A DNA stretch of 64,000 nt from Shewanella aestuarii (GCF_011765625.1 NZ_CP050313.1:678501-742500), one strand, 5' to 3'. Positions 29,573 to 40,181 are shown, numbered from the stretch's first letter. Notes: generated by a model not told the origin, from the sequence alone. Program-made: numbers and translations.

Positions 29573-30846
29573 ATGCAAATAATGACAGTCATTTTAACGG
29601 AGCAAGCACCTGCTGCTCATTGGGGCAAAGCGGATGTGACTTTTGAGGGGGCAAGTGCGTTTATTCATTTAAATGCCAGTGACTCTTTACGCCAAGTACA
29701 AATGGCTGCAAGAAAAATACGCAATCAAGGTGTGAATCAAGTGCAGTTGCAAGGCGAGTTATGGACCCTTGATTTACAGTGGGCGTTTGCGCAAGGTTTT
29801 GCTACCGCGAAAGTGGGTTATGAAGTTTTATGGTGCGGTGATACTCAAGTTCAGCAAACACTCAAGCATCGATCAGAAGTTGCAACTTTTGCACGTCAAC
29901 TCATTAATGATACGCCTGAAGATTTGTCGCCAATGTCGTTGGCGAACCAAGCGGCTAAATGGATAAAACACATTGGTGGCGACAAGGTGAGTTATCAGAT
30001 CATTGAAGGCCAAGAGTTATTGGTTAATAAATGGGTAGGTATTCACGCTGTAGGTCGTGGAAGTGAGCGTCCACCTGCATTACTTGAGTTAGACTTTAAC
30101 CCGCTAACATCAGATGCGCCGGTTGACGTGGCATTGGTAGGTAAAGGCATTACCTTTGACTCTGGTGGTTATAGCTTAAAGTCATCTGAAGGCATGTTAA
30201 CCATGAAGTGTGATATGGGCGGCGCTGCAACTGTGACGGCGGCGTTAGGATTAGCAATGAAAGCTGGACTGAACAAGCGAGTTAAACTGTATTTGTGTTG
30301 CGCTGAAAACTTAGTCAGTGGTCGGGCATTTAAGTTAGGTGATATTTTAACTTATAAAAATGGTACGACGGTTGAAATTGTGAATACCGATGCTGAGGGA
30401 CGTTTAGTCTTAGCCGATGGCTTACAAGCTGCATCAGAGTCAGGTGCTCGATTGATTATCGATGCAGCAACGTTAACAGGGGCTGCTGTGATGGCCGTTA
30501 GCAATCAATACAATGCAATTTTCTCGCCACAAGCCGATACCATACAGTTTGCGCAGCAGTGTGCAGCTGCGGTAGCGGAAAACGTATGGCCTTTACCGTT
30601 AGACCCTTGGCATAAAGATGCTTGCCCTTCCGCCTATGCAGATACGGCAAACAGCCGACCTGTAAAAGGAGGCGGCGCGGGGGCGCATCTAATGCGGCTG
30701 GTTTTTTATGGCGTTTTGTTAGCCCAAAAGCGAAATGGATACACATTGATTTAGCGGCAGCATTTGAATCAAATGCGTCAGCTATGTGGGGTGCGGGTGC
30801 AACAACTCATGGTGTATTAACCATTGCCGAAATGCTCAAGCGTTAA
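29573..30846 (+). pseudogene. pepB: Aminopeptidase B (M17 leucyl aminopeptidase family), frameshifted in this sequence
   Basis: Two-metal M17 aminopeptidase. The metal- and substrate-binding segments are complete: VGKGITFDSGGYSLKS, MKCDMGGAATV and NTDAEGRLVLADGL. The frame goes out at NSRPVKGGGAG (about 30683) and ends at 30754; the true C-terminus (GGASNAAGFLWRF through TIAEMLKR) continues in another frame to a stop at 30846. One extra G in the run at 30679-30683 would repair it to about 424 residues. The Shine-Dalgarno AGGGAA supports the ATG at 29573. Divergent from sfsA. Confidence 0.88.
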
Positions 30847-30875
30847 GCTTGATGGTAACAGGATTAGTGAGTTTG

Positions 30876-30902
30876 AAGCCATCGTCATGATGGCTTTTTT
30901 AG
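30876..30902. terminator. Terminator between pepB and thpR
   Basis: AAGCCATC-GTCAT-GATGGCTT followed by TTTT on the plus strand, 30 bases after the pepB stop, between converging genes. Confidence 0.85.
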
Positions 30903-30937
30903 TGATAACTTCTAGGCAGCTTCTACTTGAATAAGGG

Positions 30938-31495
30938 TTATAACGTCCAACTGTGGATTATTTGATAGTGAACCCCGTAAGCCGTGTTTACTGAGCTATA
31001 TAAGTGTAAATCTATCGGGCAGATGTTAATGGGTAATCTGTTATTTAGGCTGTTGATATTGGTTGCAAGTGTTAAATTTGTCGCTTTTCTAAATAAAGTT
31101 ACATGGGGTTGATACGGATATTGGCTTTGATGTAACGCAAGTTGCTGGGCAATGTCTTGTACTGCTTGCGCCATAATGGATAAGTTTGCGTGAGCAAGAC
31201 CACTAATACAGATAATGCTCGGCTTCTGCCAAAATTGCAGCTCAGATAAGCAGAGCTCAAATTGATACTTTTGCATCTTTGTGATGCGATCGATTAATAG
31301 AGGAATAAAAGATTGACCAACTTGACCTAAAAAACCTAATGTAATATGAAAGTTAGTTTGGTTAACTTGAGTCGCTTCTGTATTAATGTAGCCACTAAGC
31401 TTTTGCTGGATATCACAAAAAATACTGCTTTGCGTTTTATTTATACTAAATCCTAAAAATAATCGCTGATTGTTGATTTGAGTTATATTAGACAT
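30938..31495 (-). CDS. thpR: RNA 2',3'-cyclic phosphodiesterase / 2'-5' RNA ligase
   Basis: Member of the 2H phosphoesterase family, 185 residues. Both catalytic HxTx motifs are present: HITL (His50) and HVTL (His131). The N-terminus RLFLGFSINKTQ is typical. The family hydrolyses cyclic phosphates and can ligate tRNA halves in vitro. It is a single gene, converging with pepB. Confidence 0.85.
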   Translation of the reverse strand: MSNITQINNQRLFLGFSINKTQSSIFCDIQQKLSGYINTEATQVNQTNFHITLGFLGQVGQSFIPLLIDRITKMQKYQFELCLSELQFWQKPSIICISGLAHANLSIMAQAVQDIAQQLALHQSQYPYQPHVTLFRKATNLTLATNINSLNNRLPINICPIDLHLYSSVNTAYGVHYQIIHSWTL

Positions 31496-31758
31496 AAATT
31501 ACCTGTAAGATCTCCAGCGATACGGACATGTTTTTAAACGTTTTTGCTAAATTATCATGATGCAATACAGACGGAAAGACTGATATAAACTATGCTTTTT
31601 GTTATGAAGAGATAACTGTGTATATCAATTTTGAAAGCAACCTCTTTATGCTGCGTAAAGTATGTTGGTTATAACAATGGAATTGAATATTGCAGCAAGG
31701 ACGAGTTTGCATATGAGCAAGCATTGAGATGGCAAGCTAACTTAATTTGAGTCGACTC

Positions 31759-34026
31759 ATGGTAAATACTACCCAACAGTTATTAATACAAGCGTTAACG
31801 CAAGATCATATAGAAGGGGATGCACATACCTCTAATATGGTGATAGACGATGTGCTTGCCCTTTTGTGCAAGCAACTCGGTTGTGATGCCGCTTTTGTGA
31901 TTAAGAGTTGCCATAATAATCAATTTGCCCCCGATATCGATATTGTCGACATCTCAGTAAAAACAGTTATTAGCCACTTTTGTCATCATCTGTCACTGCA
32001 AGCTTGTTTTACCCAGGGTATCGAAAATAACGCCGAATTATTAGATAGCTTACTGAGCTTAGAGCACAGTATTCATCGCCATCAGGCTCAAGTGTCTCCA
32101 GATGAACAAGCGGAATCTATTATATCTGAGCTGGAATCATTATTAGGTAGTAATGATCCTATCGAACATATTGATATTAATCCTGTTGTTATTGTCGGGA
32201 ACGTCAAAGTTGTCATTGCTGCGATACAATTTCGAGCCTTAAATGAGCAAGCTGCTCACCGGCAAGAGCAAGGTTGTAGGCTGTTTTGGCAAACCGTTTT
32301 AGCTGATCATGCATTTCAATTAGCTACGTCATATGAACTGCTTCGTCTAGCAACATTATTAACGAATAAAGAAAAACAATATCACGAGTTGTTTAGTCAT
32401 TTACCGATGGCATGTGCACTGATAGACACCAATAATTGCGTCGTGATGCAAAACCAGGTATCTGAAAACATGCTCAGATTCCAAATAGGTCAAAGCTTAT
32501 TTGATAGTTTACGTCCCGATGATTATCCATTATTGCAAGATACGCTGCATATTGTTCGTCAAGGTGTACTCCGACAGGCTTGGTGTGAAATCCCTTTACG
32601 TTCAGGCATTGCAACTCACTGGTATAAAATGAGTTTTTGTGATGCATTGAATGAGCAAAAACAACTCTTGTTAATGATTGAAGATATTACAGAACGCTAT
32701 CGACTTGCTGATGAGCTAAGCTTTCATTCTAATCACGATGCATTAACAGGTTTACCAAACCGATTGCAGTTTGAAGATATGCTAGATGAGTTGCTTAATA
32801 GTGATGAGCATATTCCTGCTTGTGTGGCGTTTTTAGATTTAGATCAATTTCAAGTGGTAAATGATTTAAGCGGACACCAAGCCGGTGATGAGTTATTACA
32901 ACAAATTGCTAAAAGACTGAAGCAGCTAGTGCGCAAGGGGGATGTGGTTGCTCGTTTAGGCGGGGATGAGTTTGGTATTTTGATGTATCACTCTGAGGAA
33001 AAATCTGCCCAACAAGTCGCTAAACGGATCTGTTTACAGTTAAGTGAACATGAGTTTATGTGGCAAAAAATGAAGCACAATGTCAGTGTGAGTATTGGCA
33101 TAGCTACTTTTGAACAAGATGCAAAAGATATTTATGAAGTGATGAGTCAAGCTGATGCCGCTTGTCGCTTAGCCAAAGAAGAGGGGCGTAATCGTTGGCA
33201 TTATTTTAACCCCGACGATCCGCAAATCCATACGCTTTACACTCAAATGGTCGCCTCAGTCGATATCATTGGTGCATTAGCGCTTAATCAATTTGAATTG
33301 TTTTATCAATTAATTGAACCGTTAGAACACGATGAAACTGGCTTGCACATGGAAATATTATTGCGCATGGTGCTTGAGGATGGCACCTATATGTCGCCAG
33401 CCATTTTTTTACCTGCAGCAGAGCGCTACAATTTAGCATCGCGGATTGATCGCTGGGTGATCGACAACCTTCTAAAGTGGGGCGCAGATAACCTTGATAT
33501 ATGGCAAGAATTAGCAATGGTGTCAGTTAACTTATCTGCTATGTCTTTAGCTGACCAAAAATTTATGTCTTGGTTAGAAATGCGCTTAATGGTAGAGCCT
33601 GAACTGGTCAGTAAATTATGTTTTGAAATCACTGAAACTGCAGCCGTGAGCCAATTAAACCAAGCCACCGCCTTAATTGACTTATTAAAACCAATGGGTT
33701 GTAAGCTGGCTTTAGATGATTTTGGCTCGGGTTTTTCAAGCTTTGCTTATTTAAAAACCTTAGATGTTGACTTTGTAAAAATTGACGGTCAGTTTGTTGT
33801 CAATCTTTGTGATGATAAAAAAGATACCGCCATTGTGTCAGCTATTTGCCAATTAGGGCATGATATGGCGTTTGACGTGATTGCAGAGTTTGTTGAAAAT
33901 GTCGAGATTGGTCATAAGCTTAAGCGATTGGGCGTTGATTATGCTCAAGGCTACGCAATTAATAAGCCTAGTCCGCTGAGTGCGTTAAAAAGTGGCATTC
34001 GCACGCCATGGTTCGATGTTCGCTAA
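31759..34026 (+). CDS. PAS-GGDEF-EAL cyclic-di-GMP signalling protein
   Basis: Cytoplasmic protein of about 755 residues without membrane segments. The N-terminal part (about 1-200) is a poorly recognised sensor region, followed by a PAS domain (HELFSHLPMACALIDTNN). GGDEF: the active site is intact (RLGGDEFGIL), with an RxxD inhibitory site (RKGD) five residues before it. EAL: catalytic residues are in place (MEILLRM, VNLSAM, FEITETA, LALDDFGSGFSS, VKIDGQFV, AQGY). Both cyclase and phosphodiesterase activities are therefore possible. The start is uncertain: ATG 31759 is chosen, and an in-frame TTG at 31747 is an alternative. Confidence 0.85.
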   Translation: MVNTTQQLLIQALTQDHIEGDAHTSNMVIDDVLALLCKQLGCDAAFVIKSCHNNQFAPDIDIVDISVKTVISHFCHHLSLQACFTQGIENNAELLDSLLSLEHSIHRHQAQVSPDEQAESIISELESLLGSNDPIEHIDINPVVIVGNVKVVIAAIQFRALNEQAAHRQEQGCRLFWQTVLADHAFQLATSYELLRLATLLTNKEKQYHELFSHLPMACALIDTNNCVVMQNQVSENMLRFQIGQSLFDSLRPDDYPLLQDTLHIVRQGVLRQAWCEIPLRSGIATHWYKMSFCDALNEQKQLLLMIEDITERYRLADELSFHSNHDALTGLPNRLQFEDMLDELLNSDEHIPACVAFLDLDQFQVVNDLSGHQAGDELLQQIAKRLKQLVRKGDVVARLGGDEFGILMYHSEEKSAQQVAKRICLQLSEHEFMWQKMKHNVSVSIGIATFEQDAKDIYEVMSQADAACRLAKEEGRNRWHYFNPDDPQIHTLYTQMVASVDIIGALALNQFELFYQLIEPLEHDETGLHMEILLRMVLEDGTYMSPAIFLPAAERYNLASRIDRWVIDNLLKWGADNLDIWQELAMVSVNLSAMSLADQKFMSWLEMRLMVEPELVSKLCFEITETAAVSQLNQATALIDLLKPMGCKLALDDFGSGFSSFAYLKTLDVDFVKIDGQFVVNLCDDKKDTAIVSAICQLGHDMAFDVIAEFVENVEIGHKLKRLGVDYAQGYAINKPSPLSALKSGIRTPWFDVR

Positions 34027-34152
34027 CCTACAAATCTCTGCACTGGTGTGTGTTTTTAAGCAAATTTAATCATTTATGTTATTGGCCGAGTTGCAACTGC
34101 GCACTAGCAGAGTAAACTTGGCCCACAATACTTTAATCTTTACAGTTGTATT

Positions 34153-36762
34153 TTGAGCGCGAACCCATCTCCCAGCCAAGCTACTTCAGCAGTAAACGAA
34201 CTTGAGTCGCAAGATGTGCCGATCCAAGTTGTGTTGAGTGACATTCTTGACGCATGTACCAAAACCAATCAAATAATTTTGCAAGCACCAACCGGTGCGG
34301 GTAAATCGACTGCATTACCTTTAGCCTTGCTGAAATCAGGCATTATCAAAGGTAAAATTTTGATGTTAGAGCCGCGTCGGGTCGCAACTCGCAATGTTGC
34401 TGGCTTTATTGCCAATCAACTTAACCAAGTCGTTGGGCAGCAGGTGGGATATCGGGTGCGAGGTGACAGTAAGGTCAGCGCACAAACTCAACTTGAGGTG
34501 GTAACCGAAGGTATTTTAACCCGAATGATCCAACAAGACCCTGAATTAACAGGGGTGGATATGATCATTTTTGATGAAATTCATGAGCGCCATTTGACTA
34601 CCGATATCGGTCTAGCGTTGGCCATTGAAGTTCAGCAATCGCTTCGCGAAGAGTTAATCATTGTAGCCATGTCTGCCACGCTAGCCAGTTTACCCTTAGA
34701 GCAGTTAATGCCCGAGGCAACGACCATTTACAGTGATGGCAGAAGTTTTCCTGTTGAGGTTGTTTATCAGCCTGTGGGGGCGCAGCAAGATTGGCTAGCA
34801 CACATGGCAAACGTGATTGCCGATTTGATGCTAACCAATACCGATAACACCACTGCTGATTATTATCATGGTTCATTGCTCGCTTTTTTACCCGGAAAAG
34901 GGGAAATCAATCGGTTAGCGCAATTATTGCTCCCCAAACTTGGGGCTAATATCATTCTTTGTCCTATGTATGGTGAACTGAGTACAACAGAGCAAGACCG
35001 AGCTATCAAACCACCTAAACCAGGACAGAGAAAAGTCGTGTTAGCCACCAATGTGGCAGAATCGAGTCTCACCATTGAAGGTATCACTATGGTGGTTGAT
35101 AGTGGTTATCAACGCAGCGCCAGTTTTAATCCTAAAACGGGCGTGTCCCGTCTAAGTTTAAAGCGTATTAGTCAGGCCTCGGCGATTCAAAGAAGCGGTC
35201 GAGCGGGTCGATTATCATCTGGATTATCCGTGCGGCTATGGAGCCTTGAAGAGCAAGGACGGCTATTAACCGTTTCACCACCTGAAATCAGCCAAACTGA
35301 ATTAACCGCCGTTGCCTTAGATTGCGCTTGCTGGGGAGCAAAACAGTTCAGCGAATTAGCGTTACTTACCCCAGCGCCGATTATCCATGAGCAATTAGCA
35401 TGGCAATTATTGCAGCAATTGGAGCTCGTAGATAAGGATCATAAACTGACCGCGATGGGGCGAGACGCTCACAACTTAGGTTGCCACCCTCGATTGGCAC
35501 ACATGCTTTTAGCAGCTAAAGATCTAAGTGAACTCAATGAGAATCCCCATTTGGCATTACTGGCTTGTTTGGTCGCAGGTGTTATTGAGGCCAGAGGGCT
35601 CCCTAAAAAAGGTGCTGATATCAGCCGTTATTTAGCTATTGCTAATCAGGGAGCGCAGGCGCAACAAGTAAAACAATGGCAGACAAAACTGGCGATAAAA
35701 GGCGATTTAAAAACCGCTCTAGCACAAGCCAATGATTATGATATAAGCCATTTATTGGCCTTGGCTTTTCCTGACCGGATTGCCAAAGCCCGCGGTCAAT
35801 TAGGTTTTGTGTTAAGTAATGGAACGGGGGTCACCCTTGATCATGACGACCCTTTAGCTAATGCAAATTGGTTAGTTGTGGCAGACTTTCAAGAAACGCA
35901 GGGGCGTAATGCTGGCCGCGTTTATCTTGCTTGTGCCTTAGATGAACGCTTGTTAAAGAATGAGCTTTCACATTTAGTGTCTGAACAGCGCGTGAGTGGT
36001 TGGGATGACACTAAAGGCCGATTTTACGCGCAAAAGCAAACCAGAATCGGTGAAATTGTTTTATCGTCGGTTGTTGATCATCAAGTGACTGATGCTGATA
36101 TTCGTGAAGCGTTACTATTACAGCTTAACCAAAAGGGATTAAGTCTGGTTAACTTTGATGATGCTGCCGCGCAGATACAAATGCGAGTAATGTTGGCCTG
36201 CGCGTTAGATGATAATGCCAAAGTTTTTTGGCCAGATTACAGCTCCCAAAGTTTACAGCAAACCATGTCATCTTGGTTAAGTCCGTATTTAACTAATATT
36301 AAGAATCTAACTCAGTTAGCCAAATTGAATATTGCGAGTTTATTAGTTAACAACCTCACATGGGAGCAACAACAGAGGTTAGACAAACTTGCTCCCCAAC
36401 ACTGGAAAATGGCCACAGGTACCCATGCGCCCATACGCTACCAATTACCGATAGATGAGTTTGGGCAGGTTTATGTTGCCAAAGGCCAAGCAAGAGCCTT
36501 GCTCAGTGTTCGCTTGCAAGAAGCCTTAGGAATGTCGGCTAGCCCTGTGATATTTAATGGTAAACTCATGGTGACAATGGAATTATTGTCACCCGCACAG
36601 CGACCATTAGCCACAACGGCTGATTTAGCCAGTTTTTGGCAAGGGCCTTACATTGAGGTGAAAAAAGAGATGCGTGGCCGTTATCCGAAACATTTATGGC
36701 CTGATGACCCTGCGAATACCATAGCAACCAAATTTACTAAAAAGAAAACGCCAGGCTTATAG
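34153..36762 (+). CDS. hrpB: ATP-dependent RNA helicase-like protein HrpB
   Basis: DEAH-box family helicase of about 869 residues. Walker A is APTGAGKSTALPL; the DEAH equivalent is DEIHERH; motif III is MSATL; motif VI is QRSGRAGRLSSG. The C-terminal HrpB-specific domain ends YPKHLWPDDP. The role is unclear in most bacteria (mRNA processing is suggested for homologues). The annotated start is a TTG at 34153; a shorter start such as GTG 34216 would also fit because no good Shine-Dalgarno is visible. mrcB follows after 46 bases, as in E. coli. Confidence 0.9.
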   Translation: MSANPSPSQATSAVNELESQDVPIQVVLSDILDACTKTNQIILQAPTGAGKSTALPLALLKSGIIKGKILMLEPRRVATRNVAGFIANQLNQVVGQQVGYRVRGDSKVSAQTQLEVVTEGILTRMIQQDPELTGVDMIIFDEIHERHLTTDIGLALAIEVQQSLREELIIVAMSATLASLPLEQLMPEATTIYSDGRSFPVEVVYQPVGAQQDWLAHMANVIADLMLTNTDNTTADYYHGSLLAFLPGKGEINRLAQLLLPKLGANIILCPMYGELSTTEQDRAIKPPKPGQRKVVLATNVAESSLTIEGITMVVDSGYQRSASFNPKTGVSRLSLKRISQASAIQRSGRAGRLSSGLSVRLWSLEEQGRLLTVSPPEISQTELTAVALDCACWGAKQFSELALLTPAPIIHEQLAWQLLQQLELVDKDHKLTAMGRDAHNLGCHPRLAHMLLAAKDLSELNENPHLALLACLVAGVIEARGLPKKGADISRYLAIANQGAQAQQVKQWQTKLAIKGDLKTALAQANDYDISHLLALAFPDRIAKARGQLGFVLSNGTGVTLDHDDPLANANWLVVADFQETQGRNAGRVYLACALDERLLKNELSHLVSEQRVSGWDDTKGRFYAQKQTRIGEIVLSSVVDHQVTDADIREALLLQLNQKGLSLVNFDDAAAQIQMRVMLACALDDNAKVFWPDYSSQSLQQTMSSWLSPYLTNIKNLTQLAKLNIASLLVNNLTWEQQQRLDKLAPQHWKMATGTHAPIRYQLPIDEFGQVYVAKGQARALLSVRLQEALGMSASPVIFNGKLMVTMELLSPAQRPLATTADLASFWQGPYIEVKKEMRGRYPKHLWPDDPANTIATKFTKKKTPGL

Positions 36763-36808
36763 CCTTGCTGAATTTATTACACCATGACCACAAGTTGTAA
36801 AAATATCC

Positions 36809-39118
36809 ATGGCAAACAAAAAAACGTCAACGAAAACAAGTAAAAAAAAGATTAAAAACAATAACCGCAGCTGGCTGAAAAGTCTCTGGTCAATCACGTG
36901 GAAGCTAACCTTAATCGGTATTGCTTTTGTGACTTTTTACGCCATTTATTTAGACCAAATTATCGCGCAAAAGTTTGAAGGTCAAAAATGGCATTTACCT
37001 GCTCAGGTATTTAGTCGTTCAATGGCGTTGTACCCAGGGGCTGCGGTGAACCACCCTCAGTTGATGGCAGAGCTAAAATTATTAGGTTATCGCAAGGTGG
37101 CTAATCCACGTCAGGTGGGTGAGTTTTCAGCATCAAGTACCAAAATTGAGTTATGGCGTAGACCCTTTTTACATCCAGAGGGCAACCAAGCCGAGCAACG
37201 GGTAATGATAACCTTTGATGATCTAGGCGTGAGTTCAGTAAAACGTATGAGCGATATGCGCGAATTAGCTGTGTTTCATTTAGAGCCAGTGTTACTTGAT
37301 CGTATTATTGCAGGCGATGGTGAAGATCGTTTATTTGTGCCTACGGCAGAAATTCCCTCTATGGTGGTTGAGTCGTTATTGCTGGTGGAAGATCGCAGTT
37401 TTTATGACCATCATGGGGTGAATCCGTTTGCTATTGCTCGTGCAGCTTTGGTTAACTTAACTGCTGGTAGGGCGGTGCAGGGTGGGTCAACCTTAACGCA
37501 GCAGTTGGCCAAAAATTTCTTTTTAACTAGCGAGCGCTCACTAATACGTAAAGTTCGTGAAGCTTTGATGGCAATCATTATTGATTTTAGATACAGCAAA
37601 GATGAGATCCTTGAGGCGTATTTAAACGAAGTGTACATGGGGCAAGATAAAGCCCGTGGTGTTCATGGCATGGGGTTAGCTTCACAATTTTATTTTGGGC
37701 GCCCAATTGCAGAACTGACTATCGCTCAACAAGCTTTTCTGGTGGCGGTGATCAAAGGGCCTTCTTATTACAACCCTTGGCGCTACCCTGAGCGGGCGCA
37801 AGAACGACGCGACTTAGTGCTGCGCATTTTAATGGAAAATGACAAGCTATCAGTGGAGCAATATAAAGCTGCGGCAGAATCCCCCTTAGGTTTGCGTGAT
37901 GGTAAAAAGTCTGTTCATCAAAAATTACCAGCATTCTTTGCGGTGGTTAAAAATGAATTACGCCAACGTTATGGCGACAGCTTACTGAATCAATCTGGAG
38001 TGAAGGTATACACCACTCTTGATCCTATGGCGCAAGATGCGGCTGAAAAAGCCGTGGTATCAACATTAAAGTCATTAGATAAACAAGTTAAAAATGTGCA
38101 AGTGGGCATGGTCGTAACAGATAAATACACTGGTGGCATTGCCGCTATGGTGGGAGATAGGCAGCCTAGCTATGAAGGTTTTAACCGCGCGGTTGAAATA
38201 CGCCGACCAATTGGGTCGCTGATTAAACCTTTTGTGTATGCCACCGCCTTATCACAACCGGATAAATTCAGTTTAGCCAGCCCCATCGCCGATAAGCCTA
38301 TTACCTTGAAAAACGAGCAAGGAAAAACGTGGTCACCGCAAAACGTTAACAAGCAATTTAATGGTGAAGTATCATTACTTGAAGCCTTTAAAGATTCGAT
38401 GAACGTGCCCACAGTAAATGCCGGCTTAACTGTGGGCGTTGATAGCGTAGCGAATACCCTTAAGCAAGCAGGGTGGAGTGATAACATACCGACTTATCCA
38501 TCAATGTTATTAGGGGCAGTGAATGGCTCGCCGTTGATGGTGGCGCAGGTGTATCAAACATTGGCTGATCAGGGGCGTTATCGTCAATTAAGTTCAATTA
38601 CTGCGGTGTTAGATAGTCATAATCAACCATTAGTAGTTAATCGCTCAGCAAGTCAAATGGCGATTGATCCTGCTACAGACTACTTAGTGCAATATGCTAT
38701 GCATCAAGTTGTAAGAACGGGCACAGCAAAGCGTTTAGGTGCCGCGTTTGCAAATGTCAAATTAGCCGGTAAAACCGGTACCAGTAACGATAGTCGAGAC
38801 TCATGGTTTGCCGGATTTGATGAGCGCAATGTAGCGGCAATTTGGGTGGGTCAAGACGATAATAGTAAAACCGGCTTATATGGAAGCAGTGGTGCGATGG
38901 CTGTGTATCAAGCCTTTTTAGCTCAGCGCCCACCATTAAGCCTGCGGATGTCACCAGTAAATGGTATTGTAAATGGCTATTTTGACCGCACAACGGGCGC
39001 GGCAATGCAGTCAAAGTGTAAAAATATTATTAATTTACCGGCTCATGAAAACAGTTATAAACCCGCTGCAAATTGCGGTGAACCGTTGTCTTGGTGGCAA
39101 AAGTTATTAGGTGAGTAA
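36809..39118 (+). CDS. mrcB: Penicillin-binding protein 1B
   Basis: Bifunctional peptidoglycan synthase anchored in the inner membrane. A basic cytoplasmic tail (KKTSTKTSKKKIKNNN) precedes one membrane segment (about 30-50). The glycosyltransferase has EDRSFYDHHG (Glu near 194) and GGSTLTQQLAKNFFL. The transpeptidase has SxxK in GSLIKPF (Ser near 469), the SMN motif and KTGTSND (near 653). Length is 769 residues. It follows hrpB as in other gammaproteobacteria. Activation usually requires the outer-membrane lipoprotein LpoB, not seen here. Confidence 0.96.
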   Translation: MANKKTSTKTSKKKIKNNNRSWLKSLWSITWKLTLIGIAFVTFYAIYLDQIIAQKFEGQKWHLPAQVFSRSMALYPGAAVNHPQLMAELKLLGYRKVANPRQVGEFSASSTKIELWRRPFLHPEGNQAEQRVMITFDDLGVSSVKRMSDMRELAVFHLEPVLLDRIIAGDGEDRLFVPTAEIPSMVVESLLLVEDRSFYDHHGVNPFAIARAALVNLTAGRAVQGGSTLTQQLAKNFFLTSERSLIRKVREALMAIIIDFRYSKDEILEAYLNEVYMGQDKARGVHGMGLASQFYFGRPIAELTIAQQAFLVAVIKGPSYYNPWRYPERAQERRDLVLRILMENDKLSVEQYKAAAESPLGLRDGKKSVHQKLPAFFAVVKNELRQRYGDSLLNQSGVKVYTTLDPMAQDAAEKAVVSTLKSLDKQVKNVQVGMVVTDKYTGGIAAMVGDRQPSYEGFNRAVEIRRPIGSLIKPFVYATALSQPDKFSLASPIADKPITLKNEQGKTWSPQNVNKQFNGEVSLLEAFKDSMNVPTVNAGLTVGVDSVANTLKQAGWSDNIPTYPSMLLGAVNGSPLMVAQVYQTLADQGRYRQLSSITAVLDSHNQPLVVNRSASQMAIDPATDYLVQYAMHQVVRTGTAKRLGAAFANVKLAGKTGTSNDSRDSWFAGFDERNVAAIWVGQDDNSKTGLYGSSGAMAVYQAFLAQRPPLSLRMSPVNGIVNGYFDRTTGAAMQSKCKNIINLPAHENSYKPAANCGEPLSWWQKLLGE

Positions 39119-39135
39119 TTCCTAAAATGTTACAT

Positions 39136-39273
39136 AAAAGGTGCTGATTTTACTGAGGTAATACCAATACTGAGGTAATACCAATCACGATAAGTAAGTG
39201 ATCAAAAATAGCGTTTTAATAAGCTAGAGTGATCAGTTATTTATTACGATTAATGGTATAAGCAGCACCTTTT
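39136..39273. repeat. Large palindromic intergenic repeat (MITE-like) with an internal 17-bp tandem duplication
   Basis: The outer arms AAAAGGTGCTG (39136-39146) and CAGCACCTTTT (39263-39273) are perfect inverted copies. Inside, ATACCAATCACG...GTGATCA (left) and TGATCA...CGATTAATGGTAT (right) form an imperfect inverted repeat. In the left arm, ACTGAGGTAATACCAAT occurs twice in tandem (39152-39168 and 39169-39185). A related half copy is at about 55826-55864. It codes for nothing and lies between converging mrcB and the K+ channel gene. Confidence 0.75.
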
Positions 39274-39320
39274 GTTAACGTCTGCATTTAATATGTCAAA
39301 CGAGTAAGCACCTGGTGAGC

Positions 39321-40130
39321 TTACTTTTTAGCTAATTGATCTTTCAGCTCGGCAATTTCGTTGAGCATTTCAGTTTGATTTTTTTCCATTTGTCGTTGAT
39401 TAGCTTCCATGCGAGTTAGCACTTGCTCTAACTCATTTTTAATCATTTCTTGTTGTGACTCTTTTCGTTCTTGCTCATCAGGTGCGACAAATACTGATGC
39501 CATGTAGCCTGAAATTACCCCAAAAAAGCTAACACCGCTGATAATCACAATGCCGCCGATCAAATGTCCAAGGGTGCTCACAGGATAAAAATCACCATAA
39601 CCAACAGTAGAAATGGTCACTAATGCCCACCAAATGGCTTGTTCGGCAGTATGGATGTTAGCCCCTTCAACGCCGGACTCAACTAACAGGATTAACACTG
39701 AGGCGTTAGCCAAAATTAAAACTGTAGCCAACAATAAGCTGGCCAGAGTCGTTTGTTTACGTTGTCTTAGTAGCGGCCAAATAATTGCACGGCTCATTCT
39801 TATTAATCGAATAACGCGAAGGATTTGAAACACCCTTGCGATACGTAATGCTTCAATAGCGGGGATACTGGCAATAAAATCAATCCAGTGATGGCGCAAG
39901 TAGTACTTTTTATCCCGTGCTTTCGTTAAGCCGATAAAAAAGCGCGTCATAAAGATCACACAAATTGTCGTATCTACATATAAGAGGACCCGATAAGTCT
40001 CTTTATCTAGCTTAGCGAAGGCTAAAATGAGTACAATGACCACCGAAAAAAACGATAAGATCATCATGACAAACTCAAACGGGTCAAGCATGGTTTTGGT
40101 TTTTGCTGACCAGCGTTTTGGGTTAAGCAT
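39321..40130 (-). CDS. Voltage-gated-type potassium channel
   Basis: Six-segment cation channel of 269 residues. Hydrophobic segments begin near residue 20; the S4-like voltage sensor RIARVFQILRVIRLIRMSR carries regularly spaced arginines; the pore has the K+ filter STVGYGDFYP. A cytoplasmic C-terminal coiled coil (about 215-269) contains repeats such as MEANQRQMEKNQTEM and could drive tetramerisation. It lies just downstream of the polyamine/PspA cluster on the same strand; a terminator separates them, so the link is proximity only. Published comparative work on YjfC-type clusters also reports channel genes nearby, from memory. Confidence 0.88.
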   Translation of the reverse strand: MLNPKRWSAKTKTMLDPFEFVMMILSFFSVVIVLILAFAKLDKETYRVLLYVDTTICVIFMTRFFIGLTKARDKKYYLRHHWIDFIASIPAIEALRIARVFQILRVIRLIRMSRAIIWPLLRQRKQTTLASLLLATVLILANASVLILLVESGVEGANIHTAEQAIWWALVTISTVGYGDFYPVSTLGHLIGGIVIISGVSFFGVISGYMASVFVAPDEQERKESQQEMIKNELEQVLTRMEANQRQMEKNQTEMLNEIAELKDQLAKK

Positions 40131-40181
40131 TCTGGAAGTCCATTTAAGTTGAGTTTACTTTTGTTGATACAGGCATAATAA

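Noticed and set aside
36809..39118. mrcB as PBP1A
   Set aside because: The short basic N-terminus, the placement after hrpB and the overall length of about 770 residues fit PBP1B better.
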